Of a stretch of DNA of 64,000 nucleotides, positions 1-12,600 are shown piece by piece. The stretch comes from Stenogyne calaminthoides (lineage: Eukaryota > Streptophyta > Magnoliopsida > Lamiales > Lamiaceae): NCBI GenBank assembly GCA_037126765.1, contig JBBCBC010000026.1, forward strand, positions 9,598,418 through 9,662,417, read 5' to 3'. The position numbers and the translations under genes were made by a program. Numbering within the stretch: the stretch's first letter is position 1; each line of letters starts with the position of its first letter. The notes beneath the pieces were generated by a model. The model searched no databases. It saw nothing but the letters and a program-made list of their open reading frames with translations, and was not told the DNA's origin.

Positions 1-292
1 CTTGAGTCTTTGAGTCTTGAGGATCTTACGAGTCTTGAGTCTTGAGCCTTTAGATTTATCTTTGCCTTGATATCTTTGAGTCTTCATCTTTGAGTCTTGG
101 TTCTCGGTTTCCATACTGAGTCTTTCAGTATCTCAGTTTCATACTGAGTCTTCAGAGACTTCAGTTTTATACTGAACCTATATCTGCTTACTATACATTT
201 TGCAGATAACATCCTGAATACTCTAAAAACTGAATCCTGACTCATTTATCAAGATCATTACTGAACATGTCATATTCAGGGGTTTTGGGATC
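1..292 (-). repeat. Fragment of a Sirevirus/family-N type LTR at the left edge
   Basis: The stretch is built from repeated GAGTCTT and ACTGAGTCTT words. On the minus strand these become the GACTCAG/GACTCAAG tracts that fill the LTRs at 5870-6010, 15780-15960 and 30700-30850. A 15-base word, AGGATCTTACGAGTC, is the reverse complement of one at about 32765. It abuts E1's pol remnant at about 293, so an LTR has probably truncated E1 here. The other end lies outside the window. Confidence 0.5.
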
Positions 293-1550
293 TTAATCAA
301 AATCATATAATCTTTTATTAAATTCATCTCCCAACAGTATATCATTTTGTACAGTTGGCAATGGAGTTGGCCCCCTAAGTTCTTCTAAGGTAATTTCACT
401 TCTAGGCTTTTGACTGTTCATATAGTCTTCTTCCAAAAATCTAAAGTGGGTACTAATCACCATCTTTTGATCTTCGGGACCATAGAACATGCATCCTTTA
501 GTTCCTTCGGGGTACCCTTTGAACATCCTTAATTCCGAACGTGCATCCAATTTACTGGCTTCCTTGCCTAGCACGTATGCCGGACACCCCAGATCATGAT
601 GTGTCCGAAACTGGGCTTGCGCCCCGCCATAATTCTCTCGGGGTTTTAGGTATAGATTTGGATGACACTAGGTTCAGAATATAAGCCGTTGTTTCTAATG
701 CGTAACCCTAGAACAATTTTTGTAAATCCGCATAACTCATCATTGACCTTACCATTTCTAAAAGCGTTCCATTCCTTCGTTCTGCAACCCCGTTTTGTTG
801 AGGGGTACCGGGTGCAGTCAACTGGGATGCAATCCCCACTTCCGATAGGTAGTTCAGAAATTCATCACTGAGGTATTCCCCTCCACGATCATATCGTAGA
901 AACTTGATACTTTTTCCCTTATGATTCTCTGCTTGAGCCTTAAATTCTTTGAATTTATCAAAGGTCTCAGATTTATTCTTCATTAGGAAAATGTATCCGT
1001 AGCGTGAGTAATCATCGATAAAAGTAACGAAATACTCATAGCCACCTCTTGCTTTGATTTGCATTGGACCACACACATCGGTGTGAACGATTTCTAACAC
1101 TTCTTTAGCTCTAAGCCCCTTGGCTCCAAATGCCCTCTTGGTCATTTTACCTTCCAAGCACGATTCGCAAGTCTGAAATGGCTCAATTTGGAGAGACCCC
1201 AAAGAACCATCTTTCACCAACCTTTGAATCCTTTTCGGGTTAATATGACCTAATCTTAGGTTCCAAAGAAGTGTCTCGTTCACGTCAGCCGAGTGCTTTT
1301 CGTTACAAGAAATAATAGATGTGTTATAGGATGCATTTTGTGAGTGATGTGCACAATTAATAATATAGAGATTGTTCCTTAAAGTTCCACGACAGATAAT
1401 CACATCGTTACGAAAAACAATAATATTCTTATTAAAATGAACAGAATATCCATCGATAAAGAGTTTAGAAATAGAAATAAGGTTTTTCCGAAAAACAGGA
1501 ACATAAAGAACATCTCTTAAAATTAACGTCTTCTCTCCAAAGGAGAACAT
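293..1550 (-). pseudogene. pol: E1 pol remnant: GAG-pre-integrase and integrase
   Basis: On the minus strand, 1550-708 encodes a Copia pre-integrase region followed by an integrase core. Visible are an HHCC-like region (LRLGHINPKRIQ, then CESCLEGK), the first catalytic Asp in HTDVCGPM, the second in RYDRGGEYLS, and the Glu context PQQNGVAERRNGT. The reading continues degenerately through 707-575, where words such as ALETTAYILN can be followed with stops, into 574-293 (KLDARSELRMFKGYPEGTKG, the post-core region before RT). RT and RNase H are absent. The element is dead: truncated, with stops and a frameshift separating this frame from gag. Confidence 0.8.
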
Positions 1551-2622
1551 ATCTTAAAATTAACGTCTTCTCTCCAAAGCACAGGTGCACTTCTCCCACT
1601 GCTTTAGCTGCCACTCTCGTAGCATCGCCTAGCGTGAAGAGGATCTCACTCTCACTTAGTTGCCGGGTCTGCTTGAAACCCTGCAATGTGAAACATACAT
1701 GATCAGTAGATCCCGTATCTAATACCCACGAGTGGGTAGCATACTCCGCTAAACAAGTTTCAACTACTAGTGAGTGTGAATTACCTTTCTTTCCATTCCT
1801 TTTGGGTTTGGAACAGGCCGACCACCAATGTCCTTTTTCACCGCAGTTGAAGCACTTCCCCTTAGCCGGATTCTTTTCTCCACCATCCCTCTTCACCTTT
1901 CCTTTGTTTTTGGCAACACTCGAGTTAGCTTGGCGTTCGCTTTTGGGCTTCCTCTTCCTCTTGCCTCCCTTTGGCCTAGAAGAAGAAGAAGGCCCAACTG
2001 CCGCTAACGCTTGACTGCTCTCTCCTAAAATTCCTTCAGCCAAGACAAGAGCTTGCAACAGATCAAGCAAAGTAAAATTTTGATTATTCATCCGATAATT
2101 CAGCCTGAACCGCTCAAAGCTCTTGGGCAGGGAATGGAGTATGAAATCGATCTGGGTCTCGATGTCATATTCAGCTCCAAGCACCTTGAGTTTGTTGAGG
2201 TGAGCCATCATCTGGAGAAAATGTTCCCTCACGGGTGTTCCCTCCACCATTTTCATAGAGAGCATGTCCCTCATGGTGATCTGACGAGCCACACGGTTCT
2301 GATGTTGGAACATCGCTTTAAGATTGAGCATGATGTCCGCAGCGGTCTCAATGTTTTGGTGTTGGTGTTGCAACACATCTGACATTGAAGCCAAGATGGT
2401 ACACTTCGCCATTTCGTTAGAACGCTCCCAGTCAGCATATTCTTTCTTAACCGTTTTGGTTGACTCGTCGGATGGCTTTTCTGGTTTGGGTGTAGTAAGA
2501 ACCCAGTTATGGCTTTGTGCAGTGAGGACAATAGTGAGTTTTCGATACCAATCAACAAAATTTTCTCCAGTGAGGAGGTTATCTTTCATTATATTGAAAA
2601 GTGGATTAAAAGGTTGCGACAT
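1465..2622 (-). pseudogene. gag: E1 gag and protease
   Basis: The minus-strand ORF is best started at 2622 (MSQPFNPLF), after a TTTCAG-rich leader. It shows a UBN2-type Copia gag (GENFVDWYRKLTIVL near the N-terminus), a basic linker, one CCHC zinc knuckle (CFNCGEKGHWWSAC at 1870-1830) and the aspartic protease start WVLDTGSTDHVC (DTG motif). It then reads out of frame because of a 37-bp tandem duplication at 1515-1579, which separates it from the integrase frame. Gag would form the particle and bind RNA; the protease would mature the polyprotein. Apart from that duplication the frame is long and clean. Confidence 0.82.
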
Positions 2623-3985
2623 GATGAACTGAAATAAACATATATTTTGTATCAATATCCAGATCAACACAAAAGTAAATCACACAATTCGATCACATGA
2701 TTCATATTAAAATCTCAAAAAAATATGAACATGCATCAGCCAACATCTCAAAACAGATTTAAATGAGCCTCGTGGGAGGGTCATCATTTAAATCACATTC
2801 AAGCAGGTTACAAACAAGAACAGTTACAAACCTTTAATTTCAAAGAAAATTAATAGTCGGCTCCCACTTGACCAATATAAAATTGACAGAGATTTCGGAG
2901 AAGTATATGAATATCAATTTTATACCTAAGTAATAACCATGATTAAATACAGAATTACTACTTCATTTTGATCGAGCCTCGTGGGAGGGTCATCCGCTTA
3001 ATCGATAATAATTCACAATCATCCTTTTGGGAATTTATTCATGTGAAAGCTATCTTTTGACCGTCCCGTAGGGGAATTTCTCCAAAAGATTTCACAAAAA
3101 AATAAATCATGGAGGTCAAAATTAATCTGTGTCAAAACCAAATTAATTATTAAAACATACTTAGTAATTTTTTAATTTGAGATTTTTCGTTGAGCAATTC
3201 TCATGCAAACACATTTAAACAAATTAAATAAAGCACAAGAAAAAACAACAGTAATAAATCAAGCAAAGCATAAAATAAACACATTGGGCACAAATTATCC
3301 AACTTTCATGGTTTGATTTTCTTTGGCTTGATCTTGAAGAATCGTCGTCTTGAATTTCTCCCCTTTCGTTCGTCTCGAAAAGAACTCCGTCTTGAACGCC
3401 ATGCCAAGCGGCTTCGCGGCCGGGATGCCGCGCCCTTATCGAACTGTTGCTTGGCGGCGGCGACAGCTTCTGCGCTGGCGCGCAATAGCGTGTCGCCCGC
3501 ATCATCTCTAAGCGGCATCGGCGGCATCGGTGGCGGCGGGTCGGCGATGCCGCTGCTGCAGCTTGTTGCCCATCCTCCGCACTAGACGTCCGCCCCCGCA
3601 TTTCGCTTTCGCTGCTCCCAGGCGTGTCCGCCCGTCTTTCTTTCGCAGCGATCCACTGGGCGATCACTTTAAGCGCCCTGACTCATGTTTGCGGCGTCAT
3701 CGCAGCGTGCCTCCCCGCGTTTAAATGCGGCGCACGTCGCCCATATACGGTTCCGGATCCATCTTTAACTCGTCTCCATCTTCGTCTCCGATCAGGTTAC
3801 AATTTATTTACCGAAAAATAAATACCTTAAATCTAGACTAGTCTATTACATTGAACAAGTCAAATAGCCTAATCTACTCGTGGATTTTCTCACGAGAAAA
3901 ACAAATTCTAACGAGTCGAATTAAAAATCCGTTCATTCATACGCATGAAAATAAAACACATTAAATACCATGACAATTGGATACC
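2623..3985 (-). other. E1 5' untranslated leader with a GC-rich island
   Basis: This gene-free stretch lies between E1 gag and the putative LTR end. It contains two copies of GAGCCTCGTGGGAGGGTCAT at about 2766 and 2973, which give the leader a local repeat. The segment 3400-3745 is strikingly GC-rich in an AT-rich window. A minus-strand ORF through it (3667-3224) is Arg/Ala/Ser-rich and resembles no family I recognise, so I do not call it a gene. Confidence 0.55.
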
Positions 3986-4423
3986 TGCAAAACAGATCTA
4001 GCAATTTTACTATCTAATTTCAATTTTATGTTCAATAATTTAAATAGGGTTGCCCGGATCTATTCGAGATGATTTTTAAATACATATTCAAATTAAATAA
4101 TTAATTACTAACATGAATTAATCCTAAATCAATTCAACACAATAATTAAACAACATGCGTACACGTAATTCACGTAAATCCTAAACATGCGGAACTAGGA
4201 GTTACGAGATTACATACCTCTTGTAGAGACAATCGTTGAGACGATGAATCAACCCAAAGTGCCTTCCCAAATATGTCCCAAAGTCCACGAACGTAACCCG
4301 GTGGGAGGATTCACACTAACGATTTTAACAAGAGAGAAAACAAAAAATATTATGCTACCACCTTTGTGGATTTCTAATATTTCCAACACATGGAATTGCA
4401 CTTGGGAATGAAAAATTCATCCC

Positions 4424-4435
4424 CTATATATATAG
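4424..4435 (-). promoter_or_regulatory. TATA box of the E1 LTR
   Basis: CCTATATATATAGG reads as a TATA box on either strand. On the minus strand it lies upstream of E1's leader and gag, where an LTR promoter is expected. Confidence 0.5.
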
Positions 4436-5610
4436 GAGTGAGTCGAATTTTTAGGTCAAAAATATAAGGAAGAAAATCTTTTCTTGGTCTCCAAGAAATC
4501 TTGAATATATCTCATATATTCTTTTCTCCTTAATTAAATTTTCCATAAAAATCTCTTCCCCTTTTTATCCTATTATTTTCGAAAATAACAAGATTAAAGG
4601 AGTCAAGATTTGACTTCTTGAATTTATGGGATAATTATGTATTCCTACAATAATTATCTCTTTCCATAAAATATCTACAAGAAAATCAAGACAATCTTTC
4701 CTTCCTCTTATCCACATATTTTTCGAAAATATAAGCATGGAAATATAGCAAAATATTTTCTTCTCTCTTTCATTAATTGAACTTTATTTTGGGCTATTTG
4801 AGGGGCCTTTAGGAGAATTAAGATTGGACTTTCAATGGACTATGAAGCTCTAATATTGGGCGAAATATTATTCAAGTCCATTAATATTAATTTACTCCAC
4901 TATAAAATTAATATTGAACTATCCATCTTAACCCATATTACGATTTCACATATAACATGGCTCCCGGTCATCATTTCCCGCGTTTAAGATTATATTAGTC
5001 CATTAATTAATTAAGCCACTGAACAAGCTTTATATTAATTAATATCTTTGTCCTTGGAGTAAAGACAGCTCAACATTATTATCCATACCGGAAATAAATT
5101 TCCACTTGCAAGATTTGGTATGATAAAGGTTCTCAGCCCACCAAGGGGACAAATCAAGCAAGATATACTTGCACGCGATTCTCCATATTAAATGTCAGCA
5201 ATCGTCATGTAATTAATAATATTGCCCAAGATATAAGGTATCGAATCGCATTGACTCTCTTCCCATCATAAATCAAAGCAATAGTTATTAATTTCACACG
5301 ATCCTATTTAAGGGACGGAGATTAAGAAATAACGCACCACTGAGGTCTAATTCTTGTATATTCAGTATCAAAGAATTTGTCCTCCTGTAGGTCCTCATTC
5401 AACGCACCTAAATGCGCTAGTGTGATCCCTTGGTCAAGACAAGCCAATATGGGTCTCACACTTCAACTGTTCATGATGGTTCGTTCATTTCCATCTGGGT
5501 TGTGAATTTGTACTTAATTACGAGGGCTGTTAATTTGATCTTCAGTGATCGGGTATCACCAAATTAACTATAACGTAAAATGTACTGTCTTATTGAACGA
5601 GTTTGCAATA

Positions 5611-5615
5611 AACAT
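5611..5615. repeat. Target-site duplication of E2, left copy (AACAT)
   Basis: AACAT directly precedes the E2 5' LTR and recurs directly after its 3' LTR at 19138-19142. This fixes both ends of the composite insertion. Confidence 0.9.
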
Positions 5616-7347
5616 TGTTGGGAAATCTGTATTTTAGTTTTGATGGAAGTTCCAAAACAGGTTGTAATAGGGTCAGTCAGACCTGTTAGCTGACTGATGA
5701 CTTAGAATCATATTAAGATGACCAACTGAAATGTATAGATAGCTGATGTAAAAGATAGGTCACATATTGAGGGGGAACTCAATATGTATAGGTCAGGTCG
5801 AAGTATCAGATGACCTAGATAAGGTCAGATGATCAGAAGACTAAGAACAAATCAGAAGACAAGAAGTCAGTAGATCAGGTGAAGACAGATGAACCTGAAG
5901 ACTCAGATGAACCTGAAGACTCAGATAGACACTGAAGACTCAGATGAACCTGAAGACTCAGATAAACCTGAAGACTCAGTAACAAACCTGAAGACTCAGT
6001 ATGACTGAATACACTGAGGCTCAGAGACACCTGAAGATCAAAAGACCTGAAGACCTACATTCAGCCGAGTCTGCATATTGAGCTAAGACAATCTGCAACA
6101 GAAGACTCAACAAGGTAGACTGATCAGTTACCTGATCAAGTCAGCTCACACCTGGTGACAATCAAAATTATACACCAGACAAGACAAATCTTCTACAAAA
6201 CGAATATCAACCATCTAACGGACAAATTACTGAAGTGCCGTCTCGCGAAGCCAAGGAGAAAGCGACACGTGCACAAAAAGAGCTGACAATGCGGGACACG
6301 ACGCTGCGGATAAAAATGGTGCTAATCATGCCTACGGCCACGCCGATAATCGGAGCACATCATAATCATATCCTACAACCTACCTAATATAGCCCGAAAT
6401 TCAAATTGCTCTCCAACGGCTCTTTGATTTCGAGGTCTATAAAATGGGATTGCTCGAAAGGAAGGACAAGAGACCAACTACTATCACATGAACAATTGAG
6501 CAAAGTGGAACAACATCATTAACGCAGATTCTCAAGAAGCAAAAAGCCTTCAGAATTTCCGCTCGAAGAACACAATATTTGAAGATTATTCTTAGAGTGT
6601 TCATCCCATTGTTCTTAGCAAGAAATCCTATCCACTAGCATTTTGGCTACCTAAAACACCAGGATAGATTTCCAGTTGGAACCCTCAAACATTCTTTACC
6701 CAAACACAAGTTAGGTTAAGTTTGTTCCCGGAAGATTTCAGATTAGGGATTCTAGTTTTCTAATTTCTAGTTCGGTTGAGTGTGAACTCGATAAACATCT
6801 ATAGAGTGTGGACTCAATAAACATCTCGGCCATCCCGTGAGGGATATAAGTCCCGTAGGTTAAGTTCGGTTAAGTTTGGTTAAGGTTCCCCTGTGTTAAG
6901 GGAAGAGTGGACGTAAAGGCGGGTTTAAATCGAACCACTATAAAAGTCTTGTGTGCATTTACGTGCTTTCTTATTGCTTTACACTATTCACACTACTGAG
7001 TTTAAAACTGCATACATATTCTAAGTTAAGCTCAGTCTGCACCAAGCAACTGATCTGATCAGGTTGATACCTTAGTCAGCTGGTTGAAAACTGACTTAGG
7101 AATCTGAATTGATAAAATTGGTTTTTCACACGGGTTAAAACAAGCTTCCGCACTCTCAATTAGACTGACAGATATCAAACTGATCTACCCTCAGGAACTT
7201 AGTAAGATTGAACATCAGTTCCTACTGACTCACTAGCACTCGATCGAAAGCAATCGCAAATCACACCGATCAAGACAAAAAGTTTTAGAAGTCTATTCAC
7301 CCCCCCTCTAGACTTCTACCCTCACAAACCCGTTCGGGACCTACAAG
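5616..7347 (+). repeat. E2 5' LTR (1,732 bp)
   Basis: Runs from TGTTGGGAAATC to GGGACCTACA. Inside, 5870-6010 holds a short tandem array of the words CCTGAAGACTCAG and CAGATGAA. The block 6880-6945 (TTAAGGGAAGAGTGGACGTA, then GAACCACTATAAA) is shared with all other Sirevirus and family-N LTRs in the window. The last 404 bp match 18733-19137, except for a cluster of CTG/CG differences at 7236-7290. Confidence 0.9.
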
Positions 7348-7349
7348 TG

Positions 7350-7361
7350 GTATCGGAAGCG
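7350..7361 (+). promoter_or_regulatory. E2 primer binding site
   Basis: TGGTATCGGAAG lies 2 bp after the 5' LTR. It resembles the initiator tRNA-Met-complementary TGGTATCAGAGC, with changes, and corresponds to TGGTATCAGAGT at 24793 in E3. Confidence 0.7.
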
Positions 7362-7483
7362 GTGGTTCTCTGGACTAATCGGCTTTGAGTATCATCGATT
7401 CTTGAGGAAGAATCTTTGTGGTCATTTGAGCAGATCTTGAAAAATCATTTTTCAAAACTCATTCATTTTCAAAATCACTCAAC

Positions 7484-9640
7484 ATGGATAATACCTCTGG
7501 CATGTATCATGATTTGCCTAAGTTTTCAATTGATGAGTATGCAGATTGGGCTATATATATGTGCAACCATCTAGGATCGATAAGCGGCGAATGATGGAAG
7601 TCATTGAAGCGAGGACCCATCATCATATATCACGACAACCCAAATAGTTGGAGGAGATCCAGATTTTGCAAGGAAGTCTTGTATGAAAAAAAGCCCGTAC
7701 GATGGATGTAGAAGAAAGAAAGTTGTATACTCTAGATACAATCGCCAGGCATATAATCATGAAGACGATGGATAAAGTCACAAAGGAGGAGATAAAGTAT
7801 CTCAAACTCGCTTGAAACAAATGTGGGATACTCTTTTTGAGATGTGCGAAGGTAATGATCGAGATCAAAAGACAAACCGACTACAAAATTGAAGCTGGTG
7901 AAGTTCGAAAAAGCTAAAGATGTTGCCCAACGAGACCATCAACGAGCTCGATGGGAGGATCACCATGTCAGTAAATAAACTACGAGAACTTGGAAGAGAG
8001 ATGTCAGACAAAGATATCAACTACAAGATCCTAAGATCTCTCACCAAGACATTTCAAAGATGAAGCCGAATAGCTTGTTCCTAAGCCTTAAAGCCCACGA
8101 GTTCGATTTAATCGAAAGAGGACAAGAAGATGAAGACAAGACACCTGTTGAAGCCTCAACATCTAAATCAGTTGCGTTTAAAGCAACCAAAGAAAGAAAT
8201 CAAAGGCCATCGAACTCCGTTGGAAACATAATGAGTCAAGGTAACAAATCGCTCTGCTTACCAGGAAACTTGAAAAATCAAATACTCAACTTGGTAAGTA
8301 TCAGAGATTCTACAGAGACTATCAAGACAACAGAAGAAACAGGAGGCCAACTGACAGATCACTAGAAAGAACCAGATCTGATATCGAAGAGATCACAGAG
8401 AAGAAAAGAAAAGAGATGATCTGTCAGATGAGAGAAGAGATAACAGATCCGACAGAAGGAGTTCGGGGATACCATCGAAAGGAAGTCACCGACAGATCCT
8501 ACAGACGGAGTGACTCACCGGGCAGAGGAAGTTCCGTGAGATCGAGGATCATGCTTCAATTGGAGAAACCAGTCACTACAAAGACCGACGCCTCGACCGA
8601 CTCCCAGAGAAAGGGAAGATAAACAGAACAGAAGAGAGCAACGCCTCAGAGATAGAAAAGCCATGGTCGCTGACACATCTGGAATTGATGATTCCTATCT
8701 GCCTTCCGAGGATTTTGGCTACTAATCTGTAGAAGACTTCTGTCTGATAAGCAGTGTTGTTGACTTCCACGAACATGAAGATCTGATATTCTCTTTAGAT
8801 AACGATGAAATCTGCCTAATGGCCAAGGAGGAAGACCAATCTGAGGTAACCTCCAAACCTTCTGCTTTTTCAATTTTCACGAAGTCATCTAAAACCGTTC
8901 AAGAAATGAACACCTATTTTCGAACGCCGACTAACAAGAAGGGAATTGGGTATGAGAACCCTTCTACATCCTCAAAAGCCCCATTTGATTCACTTCAGAA
9001 GGGTGTAATCAAACGAGTCTCGACCAAAGATATACTAAAAGCTAAACTTGTATCTAATAAGGGAAAAAAAGACACTTTGAGCAAGTAAAGGCGGTGCCTA
9101 ATCGAAAAGGGAACATAAATGGACCCCTAATCGATAAAGCATCGGTAGAGGAATCAACAGAAGAACCCGGTTCTTCTGAAGAAACCTCAACCTGATCAGC
9201 AGATTAGGTATCAGAAGAGACAACCTGTAAGAAGGAAATCTAATCTGAGACCAAATCAAGGTCTGCTGCCTAATAAGCAAGCTATAGGTAAAATGCAAAG
9301 ACCATCTATGCCAAAGAGATATGAATCTTTTGATGGTGGCAGTCGTACCTACCCTTATAACCAGAGATCTAGGGCTACTGCACCTGAGCCACACTGGATT
9401 AAAAGAAGACAAAATATAAAGAAAAATCCCAAGTCTTCTAAGTCACCCAAGGCTCACACTAATAATCATACTAATCAGAAAGCATATAAAGAGACGTATG
9501 ATTATGTTGATTTGTATGGGAGACAAATCAGACCTTCTTATCTTTCTGATTACCATAGAAGTGCTCTGTTTGTGTGGATCCCTAAATCCACCACTAACCC
9601 CCCAGGACCCAATTCCAAAGGGGTACCTAAAGCCTGATTT
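7484..9640 (+). pseudogene. gag: E2 gag remnant
   Basis: It starts at ATG 7484 (MDNTSGMYHDLPKFS), matching E3's gag start at 24927. Segments of the UBN2-type Copia gag can be followed in several frames. The C-terminal half at 8060-8365 includes LSLKAHEFDLIERGQED. The region equivalent to E3's zinc knuckle (about 8550-8600) reads CFN but then loses the remaining Cys/His ligands. Frame changes are frequent, and many coincide with CG words where E3 has CAG or CTG, so some may be sequence errors. Non-functional as it stands. Confidence 0.75.
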
Positions 9641-9642
9641 GA

Positions 9643-12600
9643 TTGCAGGTTCGCGTGCGACTGGCCAACAAAGGAGGAGTACAAGCAACTATCTGGTACA
9701 TCGATAGTGGATGCTCAAGGCACATGACTGGAAGCAAACATCTCCTTAGCTCTTACAAAGAACAAGAAGGCCCACGTGTACTCTTCGGTGATGATAACTT
9801 TGGTTTTACCAAAGGATTCGGAACCTTAGAGAATGATGATGTACAAGTAATTGGAGTCTCGTATGTCGAAGGATTAAAGCACAATCTACTATCAGTATCA
9901 CAATTCTGTGACAACGGATTCAGCGTTGAGTTCTCGAGCGACAAGTGTACGATTAGGAATTGAGTCACTCAACAAACCTTGCTAACTGGTTCAAGGAAAG
10001 GGACGATCTACACAGCAGATTGGAATAGTTGTCCGAGGAATACATGCTTAATTGTTAAGAGTTCCAAAAGTAGCAGTTGGCTCTGGCACAAAAGATTGAG
10101 TCATCTGAACTTCAAGACTCTTAACAAGATAGCTAGGATGTCTTTGGTTGAGGGACTTCCGAATGAGATATTCTCCAAAGATCAGACATGTGCCTCATAT
10201 CGAAGGAAAACAAGTTAAAGCCTCATTCAAGGGAATACGGACCCAAGATTCAAGAGAAATCTCGCGAATCGCTCCATATAGATCTATTCGGACCAGTTAC
10301 ACCAGTCAGTCTCAGTGGACGCAAATATACTCTAGAAATCGTGGATGATTATTCCAAATTTACTTGGGTTGTATTCTTATACAAGAAGAACGAGACAACG
10401 ACAAAGATACCCAAGCTACTCAAGAAGCTACAAAACGAGAAGGGTGTCAGCATAGTAAAAATCAGATCAGATAAAGGTACAGAGTTCCTGAATTCCTTTA
10501 TTACTAATTTTGCAGACCGAAGTTTGGTATCAACATGAAACGTCACTGCAAGAACGCCACAACAAAATGGAGTAGCAGAACGGAGAAACAGAACACTCAA
10601 GGAAGCTGCTCGCACTATGTTAGCTGAACATGCCACACAAAGGCATTTCTCAAGCGTATAATCAACATCAAGATGCCATACTCGTAAAGATGTGTTCTCG
10701 ACTAAGACTCACTTCAAAACACCTTATGAACTATGGAAGGGCAGAAAACCTCGTGTTTCATACTTCCATGGTTTTGGGTGCAAGTGTTTCATACACAACA
10801 ATGGGAAAAGTCAGTTGAAGACTTTTGAGTCCAAGTCAGATGAGGGCATATTCTTAGGATATTCCTCATCCAGCAAGGCTTTCAGAGTTTACAACAAACG
10901 AACCCTAGTTGTGGAAGAAACACAACATGTGGTCTTTGATGAGACATCTTCTGAACAAGAGAAAGCCGCCTCGAACAAGCCGCACCAAATCAACCGCTAC
11001 CGACACGCAGAAAATGGATCACCTAAGCATCAAGGAGAAAGAAGTTTGAACATGTAAAAAAAGTGTACATCCCGTAACTTGATCTTGCCGATTCAACAGT
11101 CAATCGGACCTAAGGTACGCGCTAACCGCTCGAAGAAGAAGGCATTACCGTGATAAAGATCAATCGAACCATCTCGGTTCAGGGGAACTCTGAAGTTCCT
11201 CTGAGCGGACATCGACACATGATGAGTCCAACATCACCGAGACATGTTCTTATCAAGTGGATCATAATTCAAGACCACTCCCAATCACTAGTAATGAACT
11301 ACTATCGATATGGATGATGTTCTCCAAATAAACGCACATCAGAACAGAAGGACCTGGATTACCAGTCATCCAACTGATTTGATTATCGGAGACCCATCTG
11401 ATAGAGTTAAAACTAGACATCAGATATGTGAAAGTGCCATGTACTGTTGTTATCTGTCTTTGAAGGAACCAACTACAGTAGAGGAAACTCTACAAGACGC
11501 AAGCTGGATTCTAGCCATGGAAGAGGAACTGGAACAGTTTGAGATAAATCAAGTTTGGAAACTGGTGGATAGACCAACTCATCAAGACATGATTGGCACG
11601 AAGTGGGTATTCATGAACAAGAGAGATGAGAATAATGTCATAACCAGGAATAAGGCAAGACTTGTTGCTAAAGGGTATTCACAATCAGAAGGAATTGATT
11701 ATGATGAGACCTTTGCACCAGTCTCTCGCCTAGAAGCCATTCGGTTGTTTCGGCATATACGCCTACGAGAGGGTTCACGTGTATCAGATGGATGTAAAGA
11801 GTGCATTCTTAAATGGGGTACTAGCAGAGGAAGTTTATGTCGAACAACCTCCAGGCTTTGAAAAAGGTAACCAAGTGTACCGTTTAAGGAAAGCTCTTTA
11901 CGGACTGAAACAAGCTCCTCGAGCTTGGTATGATACACTCTCTCAGTTCTTGATAGACAACGGGTTCACTAAAGGAATAGTGGACGTAACCTTATTGAGA
12001 ATAGATGATGGAGAAGATATTTCGATGGTTGATTTCGTGGGCGACATCATCTTCCGGATCTCCCAACAAGAAGTTATGTGAGAAGTTCAGCAAATTGATG
12101 CAAGGGAAGTTAGAGATGTCCATGATGGGTCAGATGAATTACTTTCTGGGTTTACAAGTCAATCAGAGTACAGAAGGGATATTCATCTGCCAGGAGAAAA
12201 ATACAAGGAATCTACTGGCAAAGTTTGGAGTTCAACATTGTAAGGAAGCCGAATTCCAATTATGGACCGGGTTCAAGATGGATCCGAGATGAAGATGGTC
12301 GAAAAGTTAATCAGAAAGAACATAGAGCTCTGATTGGATCACTACTATACCTGACTGCCAACAGACCAGACATTACTTTTTACAAAGAGGTGTATGTGCG
12401 ATTTCAAGCAAATCCAATGCAAAGCCACCTAGAAGCGCCTAAACGGATTCTCAAGTATATCGAAGGGATCGTAAACCTTGGTTTATTTTACCCATCGATG
12501 ATAATCTAGAGCTTAGTGGGTATTTCGATTCAGACACGGAGGTTGCGTAATCGGGTGAAGTCAACCTCGGGATCATGTCGGTTCACGGGAAATAAACCGA

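Larger units (their letters stand above)
3986..5615 (-). repeat. E1 5' LTR, main part
   Basis: Read on the minus strand, the LTR begins TGTTGGGG at 19261, is interrupted by E2 at 19137-5616, resumes at 5615 and runs down to about 3986. There a TGCA end is followed by GGTATCC, a weak primer-site candidate. A TATA box (TATATATATAG) lies at 4424-4435 on the minus strand, with the expected downstream leader. The inner boundary is uncertain; the outer one is firm. A partner LTR was not available for comparison. Confidence 0.55.

Noticed and set aside
1802..2632. Plus-strand ORFs opposite E1 gag
   Set aside because: They are mirror frames of a well-supported minus-strand gag with a zinc knuckle and protease motif.
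3224..3667. 147-codon minus-strand ORF across the GC-rich island
   Set aside because: It is an Arg/Ala-rich frame expected by chance in GC-rich DNA, with a hydrophobic tail from AT-rich DNA, and no family resemblance.
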